Origin: Saprospiraceae bacterium
GTDB taxonomy: Bacteria; Bacteroidota; Bacteroidia; Chitinophagales; Saprospiraceae
Assembly (NCBI GenBank): GCA_016717145.1
Contig: JADKGD010000018.1
Location: 29,178-93,177, forward strand
Reading direction: 5' to 3'
DNA: 64,000 bases
Shown: positions 9,941-18,709 of the stretch, piece after piece
Layout: each line of letters opens with the position of its first letter
Numbering within the stretch: position 1 is the first letter of the stretch
The notes under the pieces: generated by a model
Seen by the model: the letters and a program-made list of their open reading frames with translations, nothing else
Database searches by the model: none
Told to the model about the DNA's origin: nothing
Made by a program: the position numbers and the translations under genes

Positions 9941-9978
9941 AAAGGCTTGTTTTTACAAAGAAGTAAAAACAAGCCTTT
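9941..9978 (-). terminator. Rho-independent terminator of rpoD
   Basis: A perfect 15-bp stem (9941-9955 with 9964-9978) encloses an 8-base loop. In the direction of rpoD transcription it is followed by a run of seven T. It lies 23 bases after the rpoD stop and separates rpoD from the caspase operon downstream. Confidence 0.9.
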
Positions 9979-10001
9979 CTGTTATAATTTTGACAACTAT
10001 A

Positions 10002-10871
10002 TTAAGTACCCAAGTAATTTTTTAATAACTTACTTCGGGAGACTGATCTTAATTTATTAATAGCTTTATCTTTTATTTGTCTCACCCTTTCGCGGGTAAG
10101 TCCGAATTTATCGCCGATATCTTCCAATGACATTGGGTGCTCGATACCAATGCCAAAATACAATTTAATGACGTCACTTTGTCTTTCAGTAAGGGTATTA
10201 AGCGATCTTTCTATTTCTTTACGGAGAGAATCCCTGTACTCCAGTGCAGAATCTGTATCCGGAGTGGAATTATTTTCCAATACATCAAGTAGGGAATTGT
10301 CTTCGCCGTCCACAAAGGGAGCATCCATTGAGACGTGACGTGCAGCAACACCTAATGTCGTTTCCACTTCTTCGGTTGGAATCTCCAACAATTCTGCAAG
10401 TTCATCAGCTGATGGCTCTCTTTCAAACTCTTGTTCCAGTTCAGAAAAAGCCCTGTTGATCTTATTCAAAGAACCGACTTTGTTCAAAGGTAATCTGACA
10501 ATTCTGGACTGTTCAGCCAGAGCTTGCAAGATGGATTGTCTGATCCACCATACCGCGTAAGAAATGAACTTAAATCCCCTCGTCTCATCAAATCTCTGAG
10601 CTGCCTTTATCAAGCCCAGGTTACCTTCATTGATCAAATCACTCAATGATAACCCTTGATTTTGATATTGTTTGGCTACGGAGACCACAAACCTCAAATT
10701 CGCCTTTGTTAGTCTTTCGAGGGCATCCTGATCTCCTTCTTTTATTTTTTGTGCTAAATCAACTTCTTCTTCAGGAGTCAAAAGGTCAACCTTGCCGATT
10801 TCCTGAAGGTATTTTTCCAGAGATTGACTCTCTCTGTTGGTGATTGATTTAGTTATTTTTAACTGTCTCAT
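10002..10871 (-). CDS. rpoD: RNA polymerase primary sigma factor RpoD (sigma-70/A)
   Basis: At 289 residues this is the usual size of the Bacteroidota primary sigma factor, which lacks most of region 1.1. Region 1.2 starts with SLEKYLQEIG. Region 2 contains ANLRFVVSVAKQYQNQGLSL, DLINEGNLGLIKAAQRFD and the aromatic -10 recognition stretch FISYAVWWIRQSI. Region 3 contains EREPSADELAELL, and region 4 contains SLEDIGDKFGLTRERVRQI, the helix-turn-helix that binds the -33 element. It directs core RNA polymerase to housekeeping promoters. A TAnnTTTG box lies 47 bases upstream and a strong terminator follows, so it is a single-gene unit. Confidence 0.97.
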   Translation of the reverse strand: MRQLKITKSITNRESQSLEKYLQEIGKVDLLTPEEEVDLAQKIKEGDQDALERLTKANLRFVVSVAKQYQNQGLSLSDLINEGNLGLIKAAQRFDETRGFKFISYAVWWIRQSILQALAEQSRIVRLPLNKVGSLNKINRAFSELEQEFEREPSADELAELLEIPTEEVETTLGVAARHVSMDAPFVDGEDNSLLDVLENNSTPDTDSALEYRDSLRKEIERSLNTLTERQSDVIKLYFGIGIEHPMSLEDIGDKFGLTRERVRQIKDKAINKLRSVSRSKLLKNYLGT

Positions 10872-11262
10872 TATGTTATTTTAAACCTATTCCGGTGACG
10901 AATTTTGAAAAGAGCCGCAAAGATAAAACTTTTAAGGCTTATTAATCAATTAATTACCTATTTCGTTTATTTTTTTTTGATTTTTAATCATATTTATCAA
11001 AAACAAAGTCAACTTATCAAATGAAATCATAAATATAAATGCAAGTTTTTGATCATATAACATTTGAAGATTTGCTGTTTCAGATTTATGAACCGAAACT
11101 TTTTCAGATATTATTATGTTTGATTATGTAATTCAATAAAAAGCACACACCTTTAATAATTAAATATTCATAAAAAAAGTTCATTTCTTTTGTCAATTGG
11201 AAAAATTATTTTTTATTGCGCTTTTATTCCAATAATTACACAAAATAGCTTATCCATTCTCA
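10872..11262. other. Divergent AT-rich intergenic region
   Basis: A 391-base gap between the divergent rpoD and START-like genes. Apart from the rpoD -7 box I see only AT-rich sequence and no RNA gene. Confidence 0.6.
10918..10925 (-). promoter_or_regulatory. Promoter -7 box of rpoD
   Basis: The minus strand reads TATCTTTG (consensus TAnnTTTG), with a TTG 21 bases upstream (10947-10949 on plus) as a possible -33 element. It lies 47 bases before the rpoD ATG. Confidence 0.55.
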
Positions 11263-11643
11263 ATGAAAAGAGTAAAGATTGATTTAGAATTTATTTTCAG
11301 GGCATCTCCGGCAATTATTTACACTTTTGTAACTACACCTGCCTGCCTTGTAAGATGGTACTGCGATGAAGTGGATATTACAAATGATATATATTCGTTT
11401 TATTGGAGTGGTAGTAGCGAAATAGCTTATCTGATTGATGATATAGAAGAAGAAAGGGTCAGACTCAAATGGGAAGAAGCCGAAGATCAAAACGAATATC
11501 TGGAATTCAGAATGTATAAATCTGATATCACCAATGAAACAATACTTGAAGTTACTGACTTCTGCGATGCCGGAGATGAGCAGGAAACAAAAGACGTGTG
11601 GACTAATTTGATTCTTGAACTCAAAAAAGAATGTGGCGGATAA
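11263..11643 (+). CDS. START-like domain protein
   Basis: A 126-residue protein resembling the small START-like/SRPBCC proteins common in Bacteroidota. It opens with a beta strand (KIDLEFIFRASP), then helix and strand elements with the family-typical WxCDEV after TPACLVRWY, and ends in a long amphipathic helix (DVWTNLILELKKE). Such folds form a hydrophobic pocket, but the ligand of this subgroup is unknown. There is no signal peptide, so it should be cytoplasmic. It is followed 30 bases later by the THUMP methyltransferase gene, which suggests co-transcription. The family assignment is fairly firm; the function is not. Confidence 0.8.
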   Translation: MKRVKIDLEFIFRASPAIIYTFVTTPACLVRWYCDEVDITNDIYSFYWSGSSEIAYLIDDIEEERVRLKWEEAEDQNEYLEFRMYKSDITNETILEVTDFCDAGDEQETKDVWTNLILELKKECGG

Positions 11644-11673
11644 TCATTTTACTTTACGATAATTAACACAGAA

Positions 11674-12846
11674 GTGAAATTTATAGCCAAAACGCTCGAA
11701 GGACTTGAAGAAATACTCTCTTATGAACTGAATGACATTGGTGCCGAAGATATTGTCATCTTAAAAAGAGCTGTGGCCTACAGCGGCAATTCACTATTAT
11801 TGTATAAATCAAATTTGCTTTTAAGAACTTGTCTTAAGGTACTTGTTTTTATGAAAGAATTTGAAATCAAAGACGAGGAAGAGCTTTATAATGAAGTTAA
11901 AAAAATCAACTGGGAAGAATATTTTAATGTTGATGATACTTTTGCTATTGATTCCGTAGTGAATTCCGAAAAATTCAGGCACGCCAATTTTATTTCTTTA
12001 AAGGTAAAAGACGCCATAGCCGACAGATTCCGAGAAAAATACAACAAACGACCAAATGTTGATACCCTCGACCCTACGATTAGAATTAATGTGCACATCC
12101 GGGAAAGTATTGTAACCATCAGCCTTGACAGTAGTGGCAGATCACTGCACATGCGCGGATACAGGAAACAAATGGTTGATGCACCTTTAAATGAGGTTTT
12201 AGCGGCTGGCATGGTGTTGATGACAGGATGGGACGGCTCGAGTCCGCTTATTGACCCTATGTGCGGTTCCGCAACGATTTTATGCGAGGCAGCCCGAATA
12301 GCATTAAAAATCCCACCACATTCACCTGAAAGGCCATTCGCCTTCAAAAAATGGAAGAGTTTTGATACTGAATTATGGCATATGGTATGTAAGGAAGCAG
12401 AAAATAATATCATTCAGCATTGCGCCAATATAGTCGGCTATGACATAAATCCTAAAGCCATTAAAGCCTCCGAAGAAAACATAATAGCAGCAGGCCTTTC
12501 AGCTTATATTAAAATAGCAAAAGAAGATTTTTTTTACCTCGAAGGAGCGAATGAAACCTTGCTGATTTTTAATCCGCCATATGATGAAAGATTGAAAGAA
12601 GATGACATCCTGGATTTTTACAAACATATCGGTGATAAATTAAAAATGTCATTTAAATCCTGTACTGCATGGATCCTCAGCGGAAATATACAAGCTATAA
12701 AAAATGTCGGTTTGCGGCCATCAACAAAAAGAAATATGATGAATGGAAGTATACCTTCCTTCTATTGTAAATTTGATATGTATGATGGCAGTAAAAAACA
12801 AAAATGGCAACAATTTAATAATCAAAAACCTGCTGAAAATTTATGA
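11674..12846 (+). CDS. THUMP-domain class I RNA methyltransferase (RlmL/TrmN-like)
   Basis: A 390-residue protein with a GTG start at 11674, placed so that the family's opening KFIAKTLEGLEEIL is kept. An N-terminal ferredoxin-like/THUMP part (about 1-165) binds RNA. The C-terminal UPF0020 methyltransferase part carries LIDPMCGSATILCEAA (SAM-binding motif I) and NPPYDERL (motif IV, the N6/N2-amino methyltransferase NPPY). It most likely N2-methylates guanosine in 23S rRNA or tRNA; the exact site cannot be read from the sequence. It starts 30 bases after the START-like gene and overlaps the next gene by four bases (ATGA), so the three form one unit. Confidence 0.92.
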   Translation: MKFIAKTLEGLEEILSYELNDIGAEDIVILKRAVAYSGNSLLLYKSNLLLRTCLKVLVFMKEFEIKDEEELYNEVKKINWEEYFNVDDTFAIDSVVNSEKFRHANFISLKVKDAIADRFREKYNKRPNVDTLDPTIRINVHIRESIVTISLDSSGRSLHMRGYRKQMVDAPLNEVLAAGMVLMTGWDGSSPLIDPMCGSATILCEAARIALKIPPHSPERPFAFKKWKSFDTELWHMVCKEAENNIIQHCANIVGYDINPKAIKASEENIIAAGLSAYIKIAKEDFFYLEGANETLLIFNPPYDERLKEDDILDFYKHIGDKLKMSFKSCTAWILSGNIQAIKNVGLRPSTKRNMMNGSIPSFYCKFDMYDGSKKQKWQQFNNQKPAENL

Positions 12847-13151
12847 GCAGTGTAAAAAATTATTTAAATTACTTTTTCAGTATTATTTTTTTTCTGATAT
12901 TTTGCGAAGCAGGCATTAGCCAGACCAAACATGACTCTTTAAAATATGAGGTGTTTTTATCACAAGGATCCTTTAAGCCAAATTATTCATTTACAACATA
13001 TTATAATAACCTAACCAGCAAAAAATTTAATGCTGCGGACTTACCTGTTTTTTGTAGAATCGAACATCTTATTGAATCAAAAAGCAACATTGGTTTCAGA
13101 TTCAGGCTTGGTGATTTAAATTATGTAAATATGCTCGAAAATAAAAAATAA
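12843..13151 (+). CDS. Small secreted hypothetical protein
   Basis: A 102-residue protein I do not recognise. It starts within the stop region of the methyltransferase gene (ATGA overlap), which supports a real, translationally coupled gene. Residues about 8-26 are a hydrophobic signal peptide (SIIFFLIFCEAG) ending near ISQ, so the mature chain of about 75 residues should be periplasmic or exported. The mature part has alternating polar/hydrophobic residues, including GFRFRLGDLNYV near the end, which suggests beta strands. No catalytic motif is visible. Confidence 0.7.
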   Translation: MSSVKNYLNYFFSIIFFLIFCEAGISQTKHDSLKYEVFLSQGSFKPNYSFTTYYNNLTSKKFNAADLPVFCRIEHLIESKSNIGFRFRLGDLNYVNMLENKK

Positions 13152-13157
13152 TAGGTG

Positions 13158-13165
13158 TAACTTTG
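13158..13165 (+). promoter_or_regulatory. Promoter -7 box before the lipoprotein gene
   Basis: TAACTTTG matches TAnnTTTG and lies 34 bases before the ATG at 13199. No clear -33 element is seen. Confidence 0.4.
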
Positions 13166-13198
13166 TTTTTAATAATTAAATTTTTAAAAATTACCTTT

Positions 13199-13783
13199 AT
13201 GAAATCTCTCTTAAGATCAAGCCTGATGCTGATGGTATTGTTTGTTTTTATTTCTTCCTGCAAAAAAGATCCGGAAACGATTACCGGATGCACAGATGCT
13301 CTAGGGGATAATTTTAATGCACAGGCAACAGTAGATAACGGATCCTGTACCTTTCAAAAAAGATTTTTAGGAAATTATACCGGTGAATTTGTATGCAAAG
13401 GGTTATTTGCAGCAGTATTTAATATGGCAGATGTAAGTATCACTGAGTTGATCAAAAAAGACGAAGTGAACATTATTATTACAACAACCATAGGCCCGCT
13501 TCCTGTATTGGGAAAACTCACCAAAAATGAAATAAATGTTGACGCTGTTTTACCTAATCTGACCGTAAAAGCAAAAGATGTTTTTCCAGGAGCAGGTGAT
13601 GAAACAATATTGGTGGATGGTAAAATATTGACAGTTTTAACCATCACCGCTGACAATAAAAAATTGACAGGTGATCTGGCGCTTACATTAACCCTTAAAG
13701 AAACAACATTTATCTCAGGAGTCCCTTTCCCGGCTGGCACTAGTCTGAGTGATGAATGTGCTTTTGTCGGTACCAGAAAGTAA
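13199..13783 (+). CDS. Lipoprotein of unknown function
   Basis: A 194-residue protein starting at ATG 13199; an in-frame start at 13163 would put odd residues before the signal peptide and overlap the promoter box. The N-terminus MKSLLRSSLMLM... runs into FVFISSCKK, a type II signal peptide with the lipobox Cys near residue 19, so it is lipid-anchored. Next comes TGCTDALGDNFNAQATVDNGSC, similar to the short Cys-containing motif (CTDPxAxNYNPxAxxDDGSC) common in secreted Bacteroidota proteins. The rest is beta-rich with no recognisable catalytic residues. It ends 28 bases before the convergent prmA stop. Confidence 0.8.
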   Translation: MKSLLRSSLMLMVLFVFISSCKKDPETITGCTDALGDNFNAQATVDNGSCTFQKRFLGNYTGEFVCKGLFAAVFNMADVSITELIKKDEVNIIITTTIGPLPVLGKLTKNEINVDAVLPNLTVKAKDVFPGAGDETILVDGKILTVLTITADNKKLTGDLALTLTLKETTFISGVPFPAGTSLSDECAFVGTRK

Positions 13784-13811
13784 TCAAAAGTCTGAAAAAG
13801 TTGATTGAATA

Positions 13812-14630
13812 TTATATTTTAATAAAGGAAGCACTAATCCAACCTTCTCTTTGCAATACCTTGTCCTTTCGTAAGCCAACATGATTAAAAGCGTAAGTTA
13901 GTGTTTCTTCATCTTCCGATAATATACCCGAAACTAATATTATCCCTTCCGCGCTTAACTTATTTACTAAGTCATCTGCATATTTTATTAAGATATTTCT
14001 ATTTATATTTGCCAAAATAACATCATATAAAAGATTGGGCGCATCATTCAAATCTCCACAAAATATACTTACATTATTAATATTGTTTACTACATTATTT
14101 TCTATAGTATTTTCATAAGATTCCTGCTCTATATCAATTGCGTCAATATGGCGAGCCCCTAATTTGGAAGCAAGAATGGCCAGAATGCCGGTGCCGCAAC
14201 CAAAATCAAAAACACACTTACCCACAAAGTTTATGGCTTCCATTTGTTTTACCATCATATATGTAGTTGCATGATGGCCTGTGCCAAAGGCCATTTTAGG
14301 ATCAATGATAAGATCATATTTTATTCCCTCCACAGGCGGGTGAAAAGTGGCACGAATCTGACAAAAATCTTCAACGATGACAGGTTGAAAAGACGCCTCC
14401 CATATTTCATTCCAGTTTTGTGGGAGAATCTCAGTAATGTCCACTTTATCGGTAAATAATGCAATCGTGGCAGCTATATCTTTTTTGATTTCGGGGCTTA
14501 GATTTTTTTTACTAATATATCCAACATAATGATCTTCGTTTTCTTCAAAAGACTCAAATTCAAATTGTGTCAGTAAACCCAGTAGTGCCTCATCAGTACT
14601 CCAGATAGTATAAGCGTGATAAATGTCCAT
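13812..14630 (-). CDS. prmA: Ribosomal protein L11 methyltransferase PrmA
   Basis: 272 residues, the usual length for the short Bacteroidota PrmA. The N-terminal substrate-binding domain contains NWNEIWEASFQPV. The catalytic domain has IDPKMAFGTGHHATT, the SAM motif VFDFGCGTGILAILA and the ILANINRNIL motif equivalent to NPPY. It trimethylates lysines and the N-terminus of ribosomal protein L11 in the cytoplasm. It starts 19 bases after the folD stop, so the two are probably one operon. Confidence 0.95.
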   Translation of the reverse strand: MDIYHAYTIWSTDEALLGLLTQFEFESFEENEDHYVGYISKKNLSPEIKKDIAATIALFTDKVDITEILPQNWNEIWEASFQPVIVEDFCQIRATFHPPVEGIKYDLIIDPKMAFGTGHHATTYMMVKQMEAINFVGKCVFDFGCGTGILAILASKLGARHIDAIDIEQESYENTIENNVVNNINNVSIFCGDLNDAPNLLYDVILANINRNILIKYADDLVNKLSAEGIILVSGILSEDEETLTYAFNHVGLRKDKVLQREGWISASFIKI

Positions 14631-14649
14631 ATAAAAATTAAATCAAAGT

Positions 14650-15531
14650 CTATTGATATACTTCCTTTTTTGCTGCTTTGAAGGTATTGAGCATTAAACC
14701 GACTACTGTCATAGGTCCTACCCCACCGGGCACAGGCGTGATCATACTTGCCTTGTACCTGACATGTTCAAAATCGACGTCGCCCACCAGTTTACTGCCG
14801 TTGGTGTAGGATTCACTTTCTATTCTGTTGATGCCAACATCGATCACTATGGCTCCTTGAGATACCATGTCATCTTTGATAAAATTTGGAATACCGATGG
14901 CTGCTATGATGATATCAGCTTTAAGCAAAATGCTTTGCAAATTTTTTGTTTTACTGTGCGTAAGTGTAACCGTGGCATCACCGGTTTTTGACTTCCTTGA
15001 CAATAGGATACTGATAGGCGTTCCTACTATATTGCTTCGACCTACTACAACCACGTGTTTTCCTGCCGTTTCAATATTGTATCGCTCAAGGAGGAGTGTA
15101 ATACCATATGGCGTTGCAGGGAGAAAACATGGTAAGCCCTGAGCCATCCTTCCAAAATTATATGGGTGGAAACCATCTACATCTTTTTTATAATCTATGG
15201 CCAATGTAACCTTCACTTCGTCGATATGATCCGGAAGGGGCAACTGAACTATAAATCCATCAATATCAGGATCTTCATTTAGTAATTTGATTTGATGTAA
15301 TAAAGCATCTTCAGAAGTGTTGGCATCCAATCTTATCAAGGTTGAATTAAAACCTACCTCTCCACAAGATTTAACCTTATTTCCTACATATGCCTGACTT
15401 GCCGGATTATCACCAACCAAAATAGCTGCGAGGTGAGGAGATCTGCCTGAACTTAACCTATAAGCATCTACTTCGTGCTTAAGGTTATTTTTAATTTCTG
15501 CTGCTACGGCTTTTCCGTCAATTAACTTCAT
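14650..15531 (-). CDS. folD: Bifunctional methylenetetrahydrofolate dehydrogenase/cyclohydrolase FolD
   Basis: 293 residues, normal for FolD. Key motifs are YVGNKVKSCGEVG with the catalytic Lys, DGFIVQLPLPDHI, DVDGFHPYN, the NADP-binding VVVVGRSNIVGTPIS, and the C-terminal TPVPGGVGPMTVVGLM. It interconverts 5,10-methylene-THF and 10-formyl-THF for purine and one-carbon metabolism in the cytoplasm. It is followed directly by prmA on the same strand. Confidence 0.97.
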   Translation of the reverse strand: MKLIDGKAVAAEIKNNLKHEVDAYRLSSGRSPHLAAILVGDNPASQAYVGNKVKSCGEVGFNSTLIRLDANTSEDALLHQIKLLNEDPDIDGFIVQLPLPDHIDEVKVTLAIDYKKDVDGFHPYNFGRMAQGLPCFLPATPYGITLLLERYNIETAGKHVVVVGRSNIVGTPISILLSRKSKTGDATVTLTHSKTKNLQSILLKADIIIAAIGIPNFIKDDMVSQGAIVIDVGINRIESESYTNGSKLVGDVDFEHVRYKASMITPVPGGVGPMTVVGLMLNTFKAAKKEVYQ

Positions 15532-15630
15532 GTCGGGGGGAAATATTTTAGTGCAAGGTAATTAAAATTCTCAAAAAATTGGTTGAACTGTCCGAATTAT
15601 TTTATTAATTTTTGATATATAGTGTATCAA

Positions 15631-16398
15631 TTAATCAGAAATAACCATTCCATCTTTATTTTCAAATACGCGGTCAATAAACCTTGACGCTTCCTCAATT
15701 GTAAATGCATCAGAAACTTTAAAATCGCCAATTGATTCGCGTCTCAGAGATGAGAGATATGCTCCTGAATGCAGTGCTTTTCCAAAATCATGTGCCAGAG
15801 ACCTGATATATGTACCTTTACTACACCCTACCAAAAACTGAAAAACAGGCATATTTATCTCACTGATCTCAAATACTGAAATATTAACAGCACGCGCCTT
15901 CATGGATACATCGCTGCCCCTTCTTGCTAAATCATAGGCTTTTTGTCCATTGATTTTAATGGCTGAATAAATAGGTGGGATCTGTTCAATATCTCCGATA
16001 AATCTCTTTCCTGTGGCATAAATTAAGTCAGAAGTTATATGCTCAACTGGAAATAAATGATCAGGTTCAACTTCACTATCATAAGTGGCAGTAGTTCCAC
16101 CTAAAGTAATGGAACCCGAATATACCTTAGCTATTGCTTGAATAGCATCAATTTCTTTGGTAAGTTTTCCGGTGCATATGATGAGTAATCCTGTGGCAAG
16201 CGGGTCCAATGTACCAGCATGTCCCACCTTAATATTTTTTACCTTTAGCGCATGTTTGATTTTAAAACGTAGTTTATTTACCACATCAAACGATGTCCAG
16301 TGCAGCGGCTTATCTATTAATAATACTGTACCAGTCAAAAAATCAACAAGGTTTGGATTGGAGTTTTTTGTTATAATCTGATCAGTGGAGATAGGCAT
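15631..16398 (-). CDS. truB: tRNA pseudouridine-55 synthase TruB
   Basis: 255 residues. GTVLLIDKPLHWTSFDVVN at the start and VGHAGTLDPLATGLLIICTG, with the catalytic Asp, are diagnostic of TruB. Further motifs are PPIYSAIKINGQKAYDLARRG and KGTYIRSLAHDFG. It makes pseudouridine 55 in the T-loop of tRNAs. The first 16 bases overlap the end of uppP, so translation is probably coupled. This is the last gene of the ftsX-DUF3098-uppP-truB cluster. Confidence 0.97.
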   Translation of the reverse strand: MPISTDQIITKNSNPNLVDFLTGTVLLIDKPLHWTSFDVVNKLRFKIKHALKVKNIKVGHAGTLDPLATGLLIICTGKLTKEIDAIQAIAKVYSGSITLGGTTATYDSEVEPDHLFPVEHITSDLIYATGKRFIGDIEQIPPIYSAIKINGQKAYDLARRGSDVSMKARAVNISVFEISEINMPVFQFLVGCSKGTYIRSLAHDFGKALHSGAYLSSLRRESIGDFKVSDAFTIEEASRFIDRVFENKDGMVISD

Positions 16399-17179
16399 AA
16401 ATCATTCCTATTAGACCAACAATCAAACAATAATAAGCAAAATATTTAAGCTGACTTTTTCTCACGATACTTATCATCCATTTGCAGGCAAATATGCCTG
16501 TAAAAAATGAAACTACAAAACCAGCAGAAAGTGCTGGTAATGAAATGGTGCCTGACAGGAATTCTCCGTCCAGCATATCTTTTGCTATCTTTCCGAATAT
16601 TAAAGGGACTACCATTAAAAAAGAAAATTTCGCAGCTTTTGCCCGATCTATACCCAGCAAAACACTTGATGATATGGTTGCACCCGAACGACTAATGCCC
16701 GGAGTGATGGCTATGGCTTGCGCCAGACCGACTTTGAAGGCACTGCTATAAGTGACATCATTTGAAGTAAAACTTGCTTTGTCTGCAATAAAAAGTATGA
16801 TACCTGTCAGAATCAACATAGCACATACAAGCATAATATTCTGACTAAATAATCCTTCTATTTGTTTTTCAAAAAATAAACCGACAATAGTGGCTGGTAT
16901 CATAGACACAATGATCTTAAATACGAAGGATTTTTCCTCGTTTTCACCCTTTTTAAAAAAATTTAGTACAATTTCCAGAATATCCTTTCTAAAAACATAA
17001 ACTGTGGCTAAGGCAGTGCCAAAATGAAGCACCACTGTCATCAATAAGCTATCCCCTGGCAAGGCCTTATCGCCCAACATATATTTTGCCAATTCAAGGT
17101 GGCCGCTGCTGCTAACCGGCAAAAATTCAGTCAAACCCTGTACAATGCCAAGAATGATGGCATTAAGTATTTCTCCCAT
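16382..17179 (-). CDS. uppP: Undecaprenyl-diphosphatase UppP (BacA)
   Basis: A 265-residue multi-spanning membrane protein. GIVQGLTEFLPVSSSGHLEL at residues 12-31 holds the conserved E and SSSGH motif of the BacA family, and ITPGISRSGATISSSVLLG is the second family motif. It removes a phosphate from undecaprenyl diphosphate, recycling the lipid carrier of peptidoglycan and O-antigen synthesis. It starts 68 bases after the DUF3098 gene stop and overlaps truB by 17 bases. Confidence 0.97.
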   Translation of the reverse strand: MGEILNAIILGIVQGLTEFLPVSSSGHLELAKYMLGDKALPGDSLLMTVVLHFGTALATVYVFRKDILEIVLNFFKKGENEEKSFVFKIIVSMIPATIVGLFFEKQIEGLFSQNIMLVCAMLILTGIILFIADKASFTSNDVTYSSAFKVGLAQAIAITPGISRSGATISSSVLLGIDRAKAAKFSFLMVVPLIFGKIAKDMLDGEFLSGTISLPALSAGFVVSFFTGIFACKWMISIVRKSQLKYFAYYCLIVGLIGMIYAYLH

Positions 17180-17247
17180 TTATAATGTTTGGTTTTATTT
17201 TTACCTTGCTTCAATCGTTGTTTAAAAAGATGCAAAGAATAAAAAAG

Positions 17248-17556
17248 TTATTTTTTTGCAAAAATTGCATACACCTCGACACCCAATCCAATAAGTATGA
17301 TCATAGGTGCAACCGTAATTCTGATCGGGCTGTAAATCAACGACTCATCCCAAACATCAGGAGAAGGCATGTGCCCTCCTGCCATCAATGCAAGGCCAAG
17401 GAACATTAAACCAAGGCCTGTCAGGATCAGCATATAATTTTTCTTGCCATATAGTAAGTCAGATGCCTGACTTTGTTTAGAAGTTGTATTCTCTATCACG
17501 GAACCCAGTCCTGATGAGGTGTCAACTCTTTTGGTATATCCTTTATCTTTCGCCAT
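17248..17556 (-). CDS. DUF3098 membrane protein
   Basis: A 102-residue protein typical of the Bacteroidota DUF3098 family. After a polar N-terminus there are two hydrophobic segments (about 42-60 and 79-98) separated by GGHMPSPDVWDESLIYSPIR, so it is a small two-helix inner-membrane protein. In this phylum it commonly sits between ftsX and uppP, as here, suggesting a link to envelope growth or division (inference from context). A TAnnTTTG box lies just upstream, so it may also have its own promoter. Confidence 0.88.
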   Translation of the reverse strand: MAKDKGYTKRVDTSSGLGSVIENTTSKQSQASDLLYGKKNYMLILTGLGLMFLGLALMAGGHMPSPDVWDESLIYSPIRITVAPMIILIGLGVEVYAIFAKK

Positions 17557-17574
17557 GATTTACTATTTTGGGTG

Positions 17575-17582
17575 CAAATTTA
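17575..17582 (-). promoter_or_regulatory. Promoter -7 box before the DUF3098-uppP-truB genes
   Basis: The minus strand reads TAAATTTG (TAnnTTTG), 19 bases before the DUF3098 ATG. No clear -33 element is seen. Confidence 0.4.
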
Positions 17583-17679
17583 CACATAATACGAAACAAT
17601 GCCATTATTTATTGGAGATATTATAATAAAATATAATAGTATATGTGAAATAAATTCCAAAATAACCATAGACAAATAA

Positions 17680-18521
17680 TTACTTGCCTTCCTTTTGCAA
17701 AAACTTATTTATGATGGCATTTGTCGTCAAAAACTGGATGGCAAAAGCTGATACGAAGCTGATGGCTACTGTCATCAAGACATATTTCCATTGTATGATT
17801 TCAGCAAAAATACTGTCCGTTTGAATCAAAAATGTACATAAAATTCCAATACATAAAATTACAGCCAAAACTGCTTTTGCTGAAATGCTGAATGCAGATT
17901 TCAAATATGGTTTCTTGATAAATGAGTTTTCAGCGCCTACCATTTGCATGGTTTTGATTTGTTTTACATCGCTATATAATGTAAGTTTTACCGTATTGAA
18001 AATAATGGCCAAAGCCAGGACAACAAAACATAATGCCAGAATGAGAATGCCATATGACAGTTTATTCAGGTTTGATTTGACCATATCTACGCTGTCATTT
18101 TCAAAATATAGTCCAATGACCCCTTTTTCCAGCTCTATTTTTTCTTTATTTCATTAATATTATCTTCACTGTAATATTCATTTTTTAAGTTAAATTTTAT
18201 GATATCTTTGAATGGGTTGTCTTCCGCCAATTGCGAAATACTTAATTCTTTTGACATCATCGCAAGTGCCTCTTTTTTATCCAGATACTTTACAGATGAT
18301 GGTAAAACACCTTCATAGCCAATGATGCTTTTCTTAAGATATTCTAATTCTCCCGATGGTAAATTGTCTTCAAGTTCTACCAGAATATTGATATTTTCTT
18401 TTACAATATTGGTTATATTATTGGAGTGAAAAAAGATCAGTAAAAACAATGATATTAAAATGAGCACAATTGAAGTGGACATTGTCGCATAAAACTGAGT
18501 TGGTTTCTGATTTTTAGACAT
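17680..18521 (-). CDS. ftsX: Cell division protein FtsX (one frameshift)
   Basis: Two frames join into one protein of about 280 residues. The first has an N-terminal cytoplasmic tail, a transmembrane helix (about 14-31) and the periplasmic domain (ILVELEDNLPSGELEYLKKS, YLDKKEALAMM). The second has IELEKGVIGLYFEND followed by three more transmembrane helices and the FtsX-type VKLTLYSDVKQIKTMQMVGA loop. A six-A run near 18135-18140 needs one more A to restore NEIKKKIELEKG, so the break is a one-base homopolymer deletion in a conserved core gene, most likely a sequencing error. FtsX works with the ATPase FtsE to activate cell-wall hydrolases at the division site. Confidence 0.9.
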
Positions 18522-18709
18522 TTTTGTTTGCTATTCTAAAAGCAAAGATATGCATATATATTTAATAATTAATATATGAATTAATAAAAGATCTTTACTA
18601 CACTGAGGATTCAAGCGTTATTAAATCAAACGTTTCTTTTATTCAAAACATAAACATAGCAGGGTGCCTGACAAAATCGTATTATCAGGATCTTATCTAA
18701 ACTGCAGTT
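18522..18709. other. Short intergenic region downstream of pdhB
   Basis: AT-rich; it holds the ftsX promoter box at 18543-18550. No gene is visible, and I see no convincing terminator for pdhB. Confidence 0.4.
18543..18550 (-). promoter_or_regulatory. Promoter -7 box of ftsX
   Basis: The minus strand reads TATCTTTG (TAnnTTTG), 22 bases before the ftsX ATG. Confidence 0.5.
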